Shown one piece after another: positions 48,716-60,000 of a stretch of 60,000 nt of DNA. The notes under the pieces were generated by a model. It was not told the origin of the DNA. It was given only the letters and a program-made list of their open reading frames with translations, and did not search any database. Within the stretch, counting starts at the first letter, position 1, and each line of letters begins with the position of its first letter. The stretch comes from Membranipora membranacea (lineage: Eukaryota; Bryozoa; Gymnolaemata; Cheilostomatida; Membraniporidae), in the NCBI GenBank assembly GCA_914767715.1, contig OU612068.1, forward strand, positions 29,762,001-29,822,000. Direction: 5' to 3'. Both the position numbers and the translations under genes were made by a program.

Positions 48716-50963
48716 TTAACTTCTTATTAAGTCATGCTTGTCCTTGAGGATTGAAGCAGCTATTTCCAATAACATGGTAAATATCAGAATAAGAGTACTT
48801 ATAGCAAAACACAGCCGTGACCAAATCTGGAATGTCGCCCCATATATGGAGTGAAACGCAATGTCAGCGGCGTTATGCATCAGTGCCTGAAATATCGAAT
48901 CAAAAGCAAATATCTTTCCTACTTCATTTTGTTCACATAGTTTGGCCTGAAGACAGCGCACTTGAGCCTGTACTAATGTATAACCTCCAAACAGTGTGGC
49001 TCCTAACCAGATATTAACTGGGTAATATAAGGAAGTCATGGATATAAAGCCAAATGCTTGAACAGCTGTTGATATGATCATCAGGTGAAAAAAGTCAATG
49101 TTGAACCACTTGGAGGTTATGTATAGCACAATTCCGCCACCAAAACCTTTCATTGCCTCGTGGTAGGCAAAAAATATGGAGTAGATTGCCATAGGCATCC
49201 CATTGTCTTTAGTGGCATAAAGAAATGAAATGCTGCTAAAGCCCTTTGCTGCAATATATGGTCCGGCGTATAACAAAAAGGTTAGTATCAGGAGTACTCT
49301 CCCCTTGCCTTCCCTCTTTTTCAGAATGCAACGGAAAGCAGATGACAAGTTTTTCCAGCCGAGTATTTCTGTCCATTTCCACTCCTGACTAGGGGGCCTT
49401 GTGACAGTTGTGTCTACCACACCTAAGACGATGATGAAGCAGGGGAGTACGGATAGTCCAAAGTTGATATAGGTGATGGTGTCTAGCCCGAGTGAGCTGA
49501 CCAGTGCACCATTCAGAGTGTTTCCGAGGAGTAAGCCAATTAATAATGTCCCCTCACATATTGCCATATGTACAGGATGTTTCTCAGTAGGGATTGTATG
49601 TGCCACAAAACTCAAACTTGCCATCACTATCTATAGTAAACAGAGGATGATGATGTTACATAGAGTTAACTTGTTCCTCGATTTGTTTTAATGAATTTTG
49701 GCAATCATTGCCATGTAAAACAAAGCTTTGCAATATTATGAGCAGTATGGTGTGCATGTAGACAACGTTTACAGAATAGCAAGCATGTGAATTAGCACTA
49801 TCAATCAATTCTTATTTTTGGGGACATTGAGATGGCACAAGCGGTAAACGCGTTTTTCTCTCACTGAATGGTGACTGGTACCATGGGGTGGTAGGATTAA
49901 GCCTGATTTGGTGTGCCTTACTGATTGATTGGTCAAACGCTTGGCAGCCTCAGGTGTATGTGCTTCTCTTGCAATGTCATATTGTAGGTCAAATTAACAG
50001 AAGCGCATCTATAGGTGTGAAGACATATGAAGAGGTAATCATGGTGTTTACACTTGGCTTTTACCACCCTAAAAAATATAATAGAAGGTATCACGACCAA
50101 CATCAACATAGCTAAGATTGCAGGTAAATGTGGCCCGCTCTTACCATTCCGTAAGCTCCGGACATGCTATAGACTATAGAGTATATGAAGGTGGTAGCCA
50201 TCGGCAGCCATAACAGTCCTGGAGTGGCCAGTACTGCCAGCACTAGGGAAGCTAGGGCTGAGCCGATAGATGGTAATAGGAGAGGTAGCTTGTGTCCAGC
50301 CTTGTCACAATAAGAGCCTAGCATCAGGTTTGACAGGATAGCCAGAGGTATCTCTGCGAGCAGTATGTAATTTATCCAGGTGGCCTGATCTTCCTATTAA
50401 AGTGCACATGATGCATAAAATGTAATATGCATAATTTTGATCTGTGTGAGCAAAATCGGCCAACTAGATGACCAGATGACCAAGATTCAAGAGGTGACTC
50501 TAATCAGACCAAAGAAATCAATTCTAAGATCCTCATAACCAGCATGATTTCACCGATGGCGTCATTTAAAGAAGTTACCCATTTGACAAAAAGACAACAA
50601 GAGAATCTACTGCTAGGTAATGGTTATATATACATTGCTGCCTCTGTCACCATCCTCACAGTTTACATCTTTTAAGCTCAGGTAGGATACACTACTTACC
50701 TGAAGATCTGGATGTCCCTTGGTGAATGTCGAATCGGTGCATAAACTGATATTCTCATATTTAATATAACATAGTTTGTTATACGTTATAGATTCTAATG
50801 TTAGACGATTTATACTGTAAGGTATGAAGTATAACAGTATACCCAGGTAGACAGGATATGGTGAGATAGTAACTCGGCAGCATGGCTGTGACTCTCCGTC
50901 AGCGGAGGGAGTCGGATCATTCACATACTGTATGTTAGTGGATTCTATTGTCTTTTGAGCCAT
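48716..50963 (-). CDS. SLC46-like MFS transporter, copy B
   Basis: Three exons, 50700-50963, 50145-50393 and 48716-49630, encode 475 residues from the ATG at 50963 (the same frame upstream has no ATG before a TTG). Exon sizes and phases match copies A and C; exon 2 is 249 bases in all three. Shared landmarks are ISPYPVYLGILLYFIPY, KLCYIKYENISLCTDSTF, GHPDLQ at the exon 1 border, SYCDKAGHKLPLLLPSIGSA, and WKWTEILG-LSSAFRCILKKR in the central loop. The family is proton-coupled, twelve helices. The C-terminal tail is short (LKDKHDLIRS). Its intron 2 carries a SINE-like head. Copies A and B are visibly closer to each other than to C. Confidence 0.85.
49830..49905 (+). mobile_element. tRNA-derived SINE head
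   Basis: TGGCACAAGCGGTAAACGCG looks like a leucine/serine-type tRNA D arm (A box), and TAGGATTAAGCCTG is a weak B box at 49892-49905. It lies in intron 2 of SLC46-like copy B, opposite to its transcription. Confidence 0.5.
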
Positions 50964-52208
50964 TGACTTTGTGTATAAATGTTTTAGTATTTTCAAGTAG
51001 CCTACCTCTAACTGCCACAATATGTACTAATGAAATATCTATCCAATCTTATCTCACACTGACCACATCACATCAAGTGATGTCTGTTTGGTATGAAAAT
51101 GATATGCAGCCAACGAAAGCAGATAACAGGAAATTGACCCACATGACATTTTCAACTTTCAGGATTAAACCAGGTACTGACTATAACCTGACATACACAC
51201 ACTGCAATAACATAACAGTTGGAGGGATGATAATGTACTTTTACAACAGTCAGCACACTTCCTGCTTGTGCATCGTAATGATGGCCATTTTACTGACTCG
51301 TTAAATGATTTGCTCTGATCTCAAGAGCTTTCAGATCAGTGAGTCCTCCCAAACTGGAGTAGAAGGTGGCTCAGTTGGTTAGAGCGCCGGTCTTCCTCCC
51401 GTATGTGTTGAATCCCACTGCAGTCCAGTGACTACTGGGGTTTGTTGTGCTCCATATGAACTCCGTATTTCCTACAAACTGAGATCAAATTGGCGCGGAT
51501 TTGCTGCCTCGCCCTTAAAGCTATCTCACTGTCCATTCTTCGGATGAGTGACCGGACTTGTGATCTCAACCAAACTACCTTTCAAAGGTGTTGAATTCAT
51601 TGCTGAGAATCCATGATGTCCCTTGTTATAGTTGCCCCCTCTTTCATCAGAGTAAGATAACTTGAATTTATATAATATATAAACTGAATTCAGTTGCGGA
51701 ATTCGACCGATAACCTATTGGCCCGAAAGTCTGCTCCGGAATCTTAGCATAGATATTGTACTATCTGATATTCGATGCATTGTTATAAAGTCAATAAAAT
51801 ATCCAATCATTGTAAAAACGGCAACTAGATAAATTAGCAGCAAGCTACGTCATTACAAGTGAGAACCATTTATTTCAGGAATAAATATCATAAAAAGCTA
51901 TTAACCAAAAAAAGGTAAAAAGCACATTCATGACAATGTTATCATGAGGAACATGATTCTGACTAGAACTTAACTGCAGCTGTTATGGACATGCTCACTC
52001 AGGTACAACATTGATATATGCATTACCTTAAAAAATATGTGTGCTAGGAGACTTGATCACATAATCGTTGGTCAAAATCGTCAACTTGTAGAAGATATTT
52101 GGATTTTTTCCATAGGAATAATGGAAGTAGAGTTTTTTGTTTGGTCTAATAACTGTCCCATAATGCAATATAATCCAATTCGGTGAAAGATTTTATATCT
52201 ATAACCTA
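50964..52208. other. spacer upstream of SLC46-like copy B
   Basis: This spacer holds the copy B promoter region, a tRNA-derived SINE from 51363, and the 3' flank of the ankyrin-caspase gene. The remainder is AT-rich with no coding signal. Confidence 0.55.
51363..51560 (+). mobile_element. tRNA-derived SINE
   Basis: TGGCTCAGTTGGTTAGAGCG (51367-51386) is an ideal tRNA A box/D arm; GTGTTGAATCCCAC (51405-51418) is the B box. A conserved-looking body follows to TTCGGATGAGTGACC, which resembles the central domain of several animal SINEs. The end point is approximate. Confidence 0.7.
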
Positions 52209-54975
52209 TCATACATTTGAGTTGTTAGTGTGATAAGTAACAGCTGGAGGGAGAACCAACTTTTTGTTAGTGACATGCCTTATCTCAGGCCATTGTTTTA
52301 CACACATTGGTTCAGTTCTCTGCATCTCATCCACTGCCCTATTGAACATAGTGTTGATGTCAGTTAAACCATCAGCTGTGCTTATCTGTTTGGCCAGAGC
52401 ACCTGTGAAGGCCCCTCTGATGGCTTCTCCTCCCATTACGGTAGACAGTGTTAGGATGGTGTGTGGCCTTGTCAGTACGATATGCTTGTTGACATGACGA
52501 TCTGCTGCCTGACTAGGCACTGCTGGATCAGCCTCCTCAGACGGAATAGTAGGAACGACACCATGAGTAGCTAGCTGCTGACATGCTTGTATGACCATTA
52601 CCTAGTGAGAGATGAAAAAAAGTTATCTGTGAGTATCAAGGTGATACAGCTTTTAATTGCCCCACCATTTCAATTTCAGATGCAGCAGTTCTTTTAGATT
52701 TTGCTACCTCAATGCATATGGATATTTGAAGCGCAAACATCAGTTGATCTCTTATTATTTGTACATACTTACTAATGGAACATATTCCGGTATGCTGAGA
52801 GTGATTTGACGGATGAGGTTATTAATCGGTATTTCTGAAGCATCACTTCCCTTCAGGACACCTCTGTGACCGTGTGACATCACACAGACAACCAGCAGGC
52901 AGCAGTCACCCATAATTACCCTGACAGCGCTGTCTATCATTTTCTGAAGCTCAAGTGCAATCATCCATTGCATCTTGAAAACTTTGAAGCCAGCCATTTC
53001 TAGAGATGCTTGGAAGTTGTCTGCCTCCAACACAGAACCTGGTCGGTTGTGAGAATTGAAAAGAACTATTGCGTATCTCTTGCTCTTCAGCTGATTGTGA
53101 GGTATGACATATTGATCACTGATAGCAGACAACTCCTTGGTCTGTTCAATAGAGAGAGGCTCATCTTGGATGATTTCAAGTACCCGTTGCTGTCGTTCTA
53201 CAACAGATGGTGAATCTAACATTATGACATATGTTTTGTACGGGTGTAATGTAGGTAATTTTGAATAGGCAGTCATTAACAACCCTGATACAACCAACCA
53301 ACATTAGGGAATCCAACCAACACAGTAAGAATTTCATTAGCCAAACAACATCCACATGCACAGTTTCTTTCCTCCACTCGGAACTGGAACACATAACAAA
53401 CACCGGAAACTGCGCCACCAACTCGGTAGAGCAGTAGGAGGACCAATTATAGTAAAATTAAAATTTTTTATGCAAGAGTAAAATTAGCCGAATCTTGGCT
53501 GAGAGCGTATGCCAAATACTATGAGTTTATTACTCTGAAGGTTTGAGTTCATCATGCCAAAGCATGTTAAAATGACTATATACTAGGTTCCAAATTTTTG
53601 ACAAAGTAGTAAAACTACAAATCGGCCAATCAGGGAGTTCACTCCTTGCTCCAATGCGCTTCACCTCTTAAAGCGAGAAAGTGCATTTTTATTGAGTCAG
53701 ATACACAGCATGTCCTGTGGTTAGTTTCAGTTTTTCCTCACTGCTATCGAGTTTATTAATGGGGGAATAATGGAAATTTTCTTCGAAATGATGACAGATG
53801 ATTATGACAGATCACCCTTGCATCGCTTATCACTGAAATTACAATGACAAACTTAGTTCAAACTAAATCTAGGGGGTAATATGTCTGAACTCTGAATCAT
53901 TCAGTTCTAAGACTAAATAATACTATAAAACCATTCAGTTCTCAAATAAATGCATAGATGGACTAATGGAATAATTTCCAGTTTACACATCTTATACCTT
54001 ATTATTCAACAATATAACCAACATTTCTGATGGATAAAACTCACCTGTCAGGTTGGTGACATTTAATGCACACGAGATTAGTGCTACAGTCTTATGCTCT
54101 TGTAGAAGGTCACTACCTCTGACCTCCAGTGATGCTGATAGCGTTTTTAACCACTGTTCTGGGGTTAGTGTTTGCTTCATTTTTTCTATCATGTCATGAT
54201 GACTATGCAGGGCTGCCAGATTGACCGGAGTACCATCCATATCCGGTATACCGGTATACCATCCCCTCATCTCATGACCACAAATCTGAAGACACTCACA
54301 GAGTTTCTCTACCTCCAGGGAATTCAGAATTACCTCTAAAGCTTTGCTCTTATTTTCTCTGACAGCTACATGTAGTGGAGTGTGCCCTCGATAATTACTT
54401 GATGAGAGAATCTTAAACCTATTTTCTTCATTTTCGAGAGAATCTAACATGTCTTGCAGTATCCCGTGGTTCCAGTATTCAATGGCAGCATTCAGTAGTT
54501 TGTTGCATGAATACTGGTAGTCAGGCCCACTGTCTCCGGTAAACAGCTGTATTTTTTCTTCAATGGATAAATTGTCTAGTAATAGTTTGACGATGTCTTT
54601 GGTTGGTTGATATTCCACTTGGCCATTACAACAATGACTATGAAACCATACGTTGACCAACTCTTTCTTCTTGTTAGGGTTGATGTATGCGAGAATTGCC
54701 CTGGTGATGTCAACATACCCTTTCTCTGTTGCCAAGTTGAATGCGGACCTATTGCATGCCTGTTGTTCAGCAAGTAGTTTATAAAACTGGCGGACAATTT
54801 GTCCAGCCTGGACTCGTTTGTAATGAAGTTGTTGCATGAGGTGTTTTTCGAGTTCCAAGTCTTGCAGTTTAGAGGGTCTCCAAGCTAGAAAGGGGCATTC
54901 TCTCTTGTACATCCGAAAGTCTGATTGCCATAATAGCTGGATGTAGTGCTGTGATGTGAGGGATTCAAAAGCCAT
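52209..54975 (-). CDS. ankyrin-repeat / caspase-like fusion protein
   Basis: Three exons, 54045-54975, 52773-53284 and 52209-52601, join in phase and encode 611 residues. Residues 1-70 are unrecognised; ankyrin-type repeats follow to about residue 290, clearest in GHTPLHVAVRENKSKALEVIL and GTPVNLAALHSHHDM. A caspase-like domain begins near residue 376 (LKSKRYAIVLFN). His448 sits in VCVMSHGHRG, the catalytic SHG motif, and Cys488 in VIQACQQL, matching the QAC motif at normal caspase spacing (40 residues). The glycine of QACRG is absent. A p10-like half follows (RGAFTGAL, KQWPEIRHV, LVLPP), with RGAFTGAL where caspases have a SWR-GS-type substrate loop, so specificity or activity may be altered. 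There is no CARD or death domain. Function is unknown; proteolysis in death or immune signalling is inferred. Confidence 0.82.
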
Positions 54976-56871
54976 TTAGAGTTTTAGTAGTCTATGCCGC
55001 AGTAGCTGATATCAACTCGTCTTCTCTCGACGATATCCAGTATAACTAATGAAGCTATGACAGACTAACTATAGGTAGGTTGTTGTTGTAAATGTAGAGA
55101 TGGGACATGCCTGAGTGATCAAAGGGGATTCCCCTTTTCCAGTTGTAAATCCCTGATTCTGAGTTATATATAGACCAAGTTTGTTCCTTCTGATTCAGAC
55201 CAAGTTTTTATATAAAGCAGCAAGTTGACCACTCGTCTGTACGGTATGAGAGAACTCAAGATATAGGGTGTAAACAGCGGAGGTCTCAATGCAGCTAATG
55301 TCTGATCAGTTTTAAAGTATGCATGTCTAACGCGTAGTGGTCTTATTACTGATCACTCAATGGAGCCGTGCTATGAGAGTTGTAAACAGTTATCTTGATC
55401 ACACTAAATATAACCTAACACACATAAATGCAATCATACACCAGCTGTCCCGGACAATGATGGACAATATAATCAGTGATAACAACCACCCAAATAATGA
55501 ACTAATTATAGCAAGAGTGGACGATTCACAGGGGTAACTCATAGTACCCAGCTACCAAGATGTTGAACTGTAAAGCTGAGGAACTCTTTTCTAGAAAATT
55601 ACTGACTTTAAATTCATGAACTATTGTATATTATGTATTGAGTGCGAACAGTGGATTTTTCGGCCTCGTTTGTGTTTATTTCTTTTGGCATGGCATTTGC
55701 TGATATTAGGAGGTATGATAAGTTATCATTGATAACGCAAAATAATTAAATGAAATTTCTGGGTTCTTCTTCATATAATATATTGTGTACGAATCAGAGT
55801 GTATGATGGTAATGGTATTTCGAACTTGTTATCTGTTGTGAGATACAACAATGTTATCACTTATTGAGCAACGAGAGCCCGGACAAACGGAAAATGTGAA
55901 ATTTCTATGGTTCAGGACTCTTGTGAGGTGATATATTATATATCCAGTTCAAAAAAAGACCGAGTTATGGATTGAAAGATGAGATAACTCTATCCTTCAT
56001 TTTTGTTGCCAGTATTAATGGAAATATATGTGCCGGCGTTAGTCTTCACACAAACTGATTTCCCTGGTTTCTCTAATCCATAGATAAATATCCATGCCTT
56101 AGTTATTATTCATCACTAGATGTTTTTGTTACCTAATGAATATCAAAGTGTTTATTTAATGCCTTTTTACAAACACTGATCTTTTTTTGTTTCCTTTTCA
56201 TACCTTAGCCTAGATATAGTCTTCTATACTTTTTCTTATAAGATTAGATTGATCTCAGACAGCTACTGGGGCATGGCTATCCATTGCGATAATACACATT
56301 TGAGATTGTTTCTCTACGATCTAATGATCTATTGATTTTGAGGAAACTACACTGACAGCCAGCCAAACATCAGGACCCCCTTCTTCTATATATTAGTCAG
56401 TATGTAAATTCAATAGCGCTGTTCTTTATTACAGGTCACATATAGAACTGGCAACAGTAGTATCCTTCTCTACAAATCAGAATAACCCCAAGGCCTGCCA
56501 CGTAACTCAGGCGCTGATCTTATTGGCAGCAGCTGATCTACAGGGTAGCACAACTCTGAAGTGTAGTATTGGATTTATTTGAGCAGGGAGTTTGGTCAAA
56601 AAATCCCTGATTTTGAGCAAGTGTTATGAGTTTATTGTCGAGTTGATATATTTATGATGTGCCTGGCGGGCTGTTCCTAGGTTTGCTTGACTTTCTTGGC
56701 ACAAGTAACAATATCAAAAGCAACAAAGTGAAATGTCCGAAGTATTAATATTACTGACACATTGCAATCGAAGAGGAGGAAATGTCAAACTAAATAAATG
56801 CACAGCCTTACTAGGAGGTTGAATGAAATCATCCACTAAAATAGATAGCTGTTTTATTTCCTGAAAAGTGT
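54976..56871. other. spacer between ankyrin-caspase gene and SLC46-like copy C
   Basis: The first few hundred bases next to 54975 should hold the ankyrin-caspase promoter. The rest is AT-rich and unique; I see no gene, RNA or clear repeat. A minus-strand AATAAA lies at 56853-56858 for copy C. Confidence 0.5.
56853..56858 (-). terminator. probable poly(A) signal of SLC46-like copy C
   Basis: TTTATT reads AATAAA on the minus strand, 14 bases past the stop codon at 56872. Confidence 0.55.
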
Positions 56872-58841
56872 TCAGGCTTCTGTTTCAGTTTCAATATTTT
56901 TCAACAAATACACATGATGATCGTGGATAACAGCATGAAAACACACAACTATCATGGTAATTAAAATAACTAGTGCATTGAGGGCAAGAAAAGCCTCCGG
57001 CCATACTGGTAATGTGGCAGAATACAGACTTTTATAAGCTATAGTGACAGAATTAGCAGTCAATATATTGTATATGGCATCAAAAGCAAACAGCCTTGCG
57101 TATTCGTCTTTACCACAAAGTCTGATTTGTAATACTTTCACTAAGACGTTCACAGTAGGGACACCAATATTCAAAGCGCTACTTATATAAAAATTAGCCG
57201 GGATAACTGGGATCGACATGAGAATGTAGCCGAATACTCCAGAAGCACATCCGCTGATCATAAGATTGAAGAAGTCAATTTTAATGTATTTCCAGGAACT
57301 GTAGAGGATGACAGCAGTCCCAACTCCAGCAACAGCTTCATAAACACTATTATATACAGAGTACTCTGTCAGAGTCCAGCCTCTATGCTTTACAAGATAC
57401 AAGAATGTCGTAGCGCCAAAACCTGTATTAGCCATCAACGGACCAGCATTGATAACAAATGTTAGAATAAGGAGTATTCTGCCCCTACCAGGACGGGGTC
57501 TAACGATGCATCTGAATGCGGAAGAAAGATTTTGAAATCCAAAAGCATCTTTCCATTTCCAGCTGGGACTAGCTGCCCCGTCTTGGCTGTTACTTTTTGA
57601 CTGTGATATTCCAAATACTGTTACAATGCAAGGAAGGACAGAAATACCAGCACTTGCATACGCATTTGCATCGAGTCCGAGATTATCAGCTATAACCCCA
57701 CATAGTGATGTACCGATCAGTGTACCGATCAGCATCGCACCCCCAAACAGCGCGATCATCAGTCCGCGCTTTTCATCTGGTGATATTATGGATATGTAGC
57801 TGTAACTGGCCATGGTCACCTGAAAAAAGCAAAGTGCATATAAATATTTACATGTGATGACCGCTTTGGCATTGATAATTTCAAAATTTTTCAGCTTGTC
57901 AATTTGCTAATTAAGGGTGATGCAGAATTTTTACAAAGCAAAGTCCCAAAGTAAACATTTGACATTGTTGAACAAATACTTACCATGGCCGCACCTCCAA
58001 AGGCACTGTAAGCGACTGAGTATAAAAAACAAGTAGCAAGAGGTAGTCCTAGGAAAGAAGGAGTGGCCAGTAAAGCTAATACCAGAGAGGCTAGAGCTGA
58101 TCCTACCGTAGGTAGGACCAAGGGCAGTTTGTGTCCAACTTTGTCACAGTATGAGCTGAGAAGTAGAGTCATCAGAACAGCGAGCGGTATCTCAGCAAGC
58201 TGAATGTATATTGACCACGTCGCCTGGTCTTCCTTCAGATAAGCAAAACAGAATAGTAATACATGCAATTCCTGTGCACTGAGAGGTAGTCTTAGTGTTC
58301 AGACGGCTGTAACACGAGTATGTGACCATACCATTATCAATCAAAACAGTGATGGATAATGTAATGCTCTTAGCTCGCATTGCAGCCGTCTGAGCACTTG
58401 GACTAGGTGGTAGGATATGTTATGGCTGTTTCATATTGAGTTCCGAAATGTTGAGAATCAGGCAACTGAAAAGAGTTTTTGTACACACAGCAACAACTCG
58501 GTTCATATATCCAGATTTACAGGCAATTTCTGGCATAGTGGCATTTAAGAGCCAGGAGTCAGCAACTGGCTTTTAGCAAAAATCAACATCATTTCAGCGA
58601 CATAATAATAATAATGAAAATGGGACAAGCTTTTGGCTTCACACACTGTTCTAAGCTTAGTACTGCATAACTGTAAGAATATGAAGTACAGATTAGAACA
58701 TAAGGCCACGTGACTTTGATATAGCCTGTAATTTTTGTCAGTGGGTGGGGGTGGGCGAGAAGAGAAGAATGAGTATAGGGGGGAACCATCAATGTAATCT
58801 CATGACACTTTTTCGATGTGTTTTTTTTAAATTTTCAATAT

Positions 58842-58886
<45 letters not shown>

Positions 58887-59755
58887 AGGTTGTTGTTTGC
58901 TTTTCTATGCCCATCTATCTATGTTAGTTTTCTTCTGGCAAGGCTTAATTATTAGTTATCTATGAGCTGGTGTGGCTTAGGGAATAAAAGGTATGGCAGT
59001 AAATTCTTGTGTATGCTGATGTCCTTGTGTTGATTTGAGCTGCAAGTAGAAGGCCACTTACTTTCCTCTGCTAGTCTACTCAAGGATTTAAAACCCTTAG
59101 GGGCTTTAAATCCTAGGTCTACTTCTTCAACTTGCCAGAAGAAAACTAACATAGATAGATGGCCATAGAAAAGCAAACAACAACATAGATATATATATAG
59201 ATACCCACACAAAATTGAAAAAAACACATCGAAAAAGGATCATGAGATTACATTGATGGTTCCCCCCTATCTCTTTCACTCATCTCCCACCCCCACCCAC
59301 TGACAAAAATCACAGGCTATATCAAAGTCACGTGGCCTTATGGATTAGAAATGCATGGTGTCAGTTCTGAGGTTTGAGGGTCTCACCTGTAGGTCAGTGT
59401 GACTCTTAGAGAAAGTGCTGTTGGAACACAGGCTTAAATTGTGATACTTCATATAGCATAATTTGTTATACAGTATTGAATCCAGCGTTACGCCATTCAT
59501 TCCTCGAGGTATAAAGTAGAGAAGCGCTGCCACACAGACAGGGATGGGTGTAAGGGAGAGTTTGGTACATGCTGTCGAGATTGTGTCACAACGTGCCGAA
59601 GTAGAGTCTGACTGTTCACACGATTCCGACTTGTAGTGCCGCAGATCACCGTCCTGTGAGAGTTCGTCATTAGATATGATTGGAGCCCTGTCAGAGTATG
59701 ATGTATATGTATGGTCCGCCATTGTCTTGTCAGAGTATGATGTATTGTCAGCCAT
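56872..59755 (-). CDS. SLC46-like MFS transporter, copy C
   Basis: Three exons, 59387-59755, 57984-58232 and 56872-57819, encode 521 residues from the ATG at 59755. Exon 2 is again exactly 249 bases with SSYCDKVGHKLPLVLPTV. Exon 1 has a longer cytosolic tail (two MAD-type starts, ADNTSYSDK and ADHTYTSYSD) and the loop KLCYMKYHNLSLCSNSTF with Cys and N-glycosylation sites. Exon 3 begins VTMASYSYISIISPDEKRG and continues through the helices to a polar ETETEA tail. This copy is the most divergent of the three. Its first intron (1.15 kb) is enlarged by a 644-bp inverted-repeat transposon with an 8-bp target duplication that ends 44 bases from the exon 1 donor. Confidence 0.85.
58699..59342. mobile_element. 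hAT-like MITE with 8-bp target-site duplication
   Basis: Direct GATTAGAA copies at 58691-58698 and 59343-59350 flank a 644-bp element. Its termini CATAAGGCCACGTGACTTTG and CAAAGTCACGTGGCCTTATG are exact inverted copies, and the inverted arms extend about 240 bases with few changes and an (AT)n in the left arm. There is no coding capacity. The 8-bp duplication suits the hAT superfamily; arm similarity suggests recent movement. Confidence 0.88.
58846..58884. repeat. (AT)n microsatellite inside the MITE left arm
   Basis: About nineteen AT units. The right arm has only a short tract at the equivalent place, so it expanded after insertion or in the source copy. Confidence 0.9.
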
Positions 59756-60000
59756 TGTTCTTCAATTCAAACTGTGCGTGATAGTAGGCCGCTGTGCAAA
59801 AAAAGAAAGACTTTCTGTGACCTGAGAATATTATATCCTATATCCAACATACACTAGTTAGCAGGATGGCAGTGCAAAAAAAAACTGTCAACTTTGATGA
59901 ATAGACTAAGCTTTAATCGGATCCAAGCTGCTACTACTAAACACTCCGACAGCAGGCTACTTTATAAAGCAAAATACTATTTACACATATCACATGTCTT
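59756..60000. promoter_or_regulatory. upstream flank of SLC46-like copy C
   Basis: This stretch lies immediately 5' of the copy C start on the minus strand and presumably carries its 5' UTR and core promoter. I see no unambiguous element. Confidence 0.35.

Noticed and set aside
55337-55537. 66-codon plus-strand frame between the caspase-like and SLC46-like genes
   Set aside because: No motif, no splice context, composition like its surroundings.
1-60000. Bacterial or viral contamination
   Set aside because: All confident genes contain spliceosomal introns and animal gene families throughout; there is no break in character.

Overview
This window is nuclear DNA of an invertebrate animal. Every confident gene is split by GT-AG introns of roughly 80 to 1,500 bases. 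The gene set includes animal-type families: a CNC-bZIP factor of the NFE2L1 type, a caspase-fold protein, LMBR1-family, SLC18B1-like and SLC46-like transporters, and MORN3. tRNA-derived SINE heads, MITE-like palindromes and non-LTR retrotransposon debris lie in introns and spacers. AT-rich, compact genes of this kind suit an early-branching animal such as a sponge, cnidarian or placozoan. That placement is inference; the sequence alone does not settle the phylum.

Layout. 1-4002 (+): the last eight visible exons of an LMBR1/LMBR1L-type membrane protein, with the 5' end outside the window. 4840-7975 (-): a seven-exon steroid 5-alpha-reductase-family enzyme. 8618-12068 (-): PSMD6/Rpn7, a 26S proteasome lid subunit, complete at 389 aa. 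12479-13386 (+): MORN3, divergent from PSMD6 across a 410-base shared promoter. 14122-22003 (-): CDC27/APC3, complete in 17 exons (843 aa). 25661-30218 (+): an NFE2L1-like ER-anchored CNC-bZIP factor in seven exons (653 aa). 30219-39454: a 9-kb gene-poor, repeat-rich island. It holds a broken reverse transcriptase, a foldback element whose arms are 15-bp minisatellites, and tRNA-like repeats. 39455-45361 (+): an SLC18B1-like MFS transporter in ten exons (468 aa). 46105-59755 (-): three tandem SLC46-like MFS transporters with identical three-exon architecture. Between the second and third lies a three-exon gene that fuses ankyrin repeats to a caspase-like domain (52209-54975).

How they may work together. 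Most genes are unrelated housekeeping neighbours. Two groupings deserve attention. First, an NFE2L1-like factor (in vertebrates the activator of proteasome genes) lies about 14 kb from a proteasome subunit gene. Second, an ankyrin-caspase gene is embedded in an array of SLC46-like transporters. Vertebrate and insect SLC46 members move muropeptides or cyclic dinucleotides into the cytosol, so an innate-sensing locus is conceivable. That functional link is a hypothesis only.

All exon models were read by eye from frame continuity, splice signals and recalled family similarity. No alignment or transcript evidence was available.
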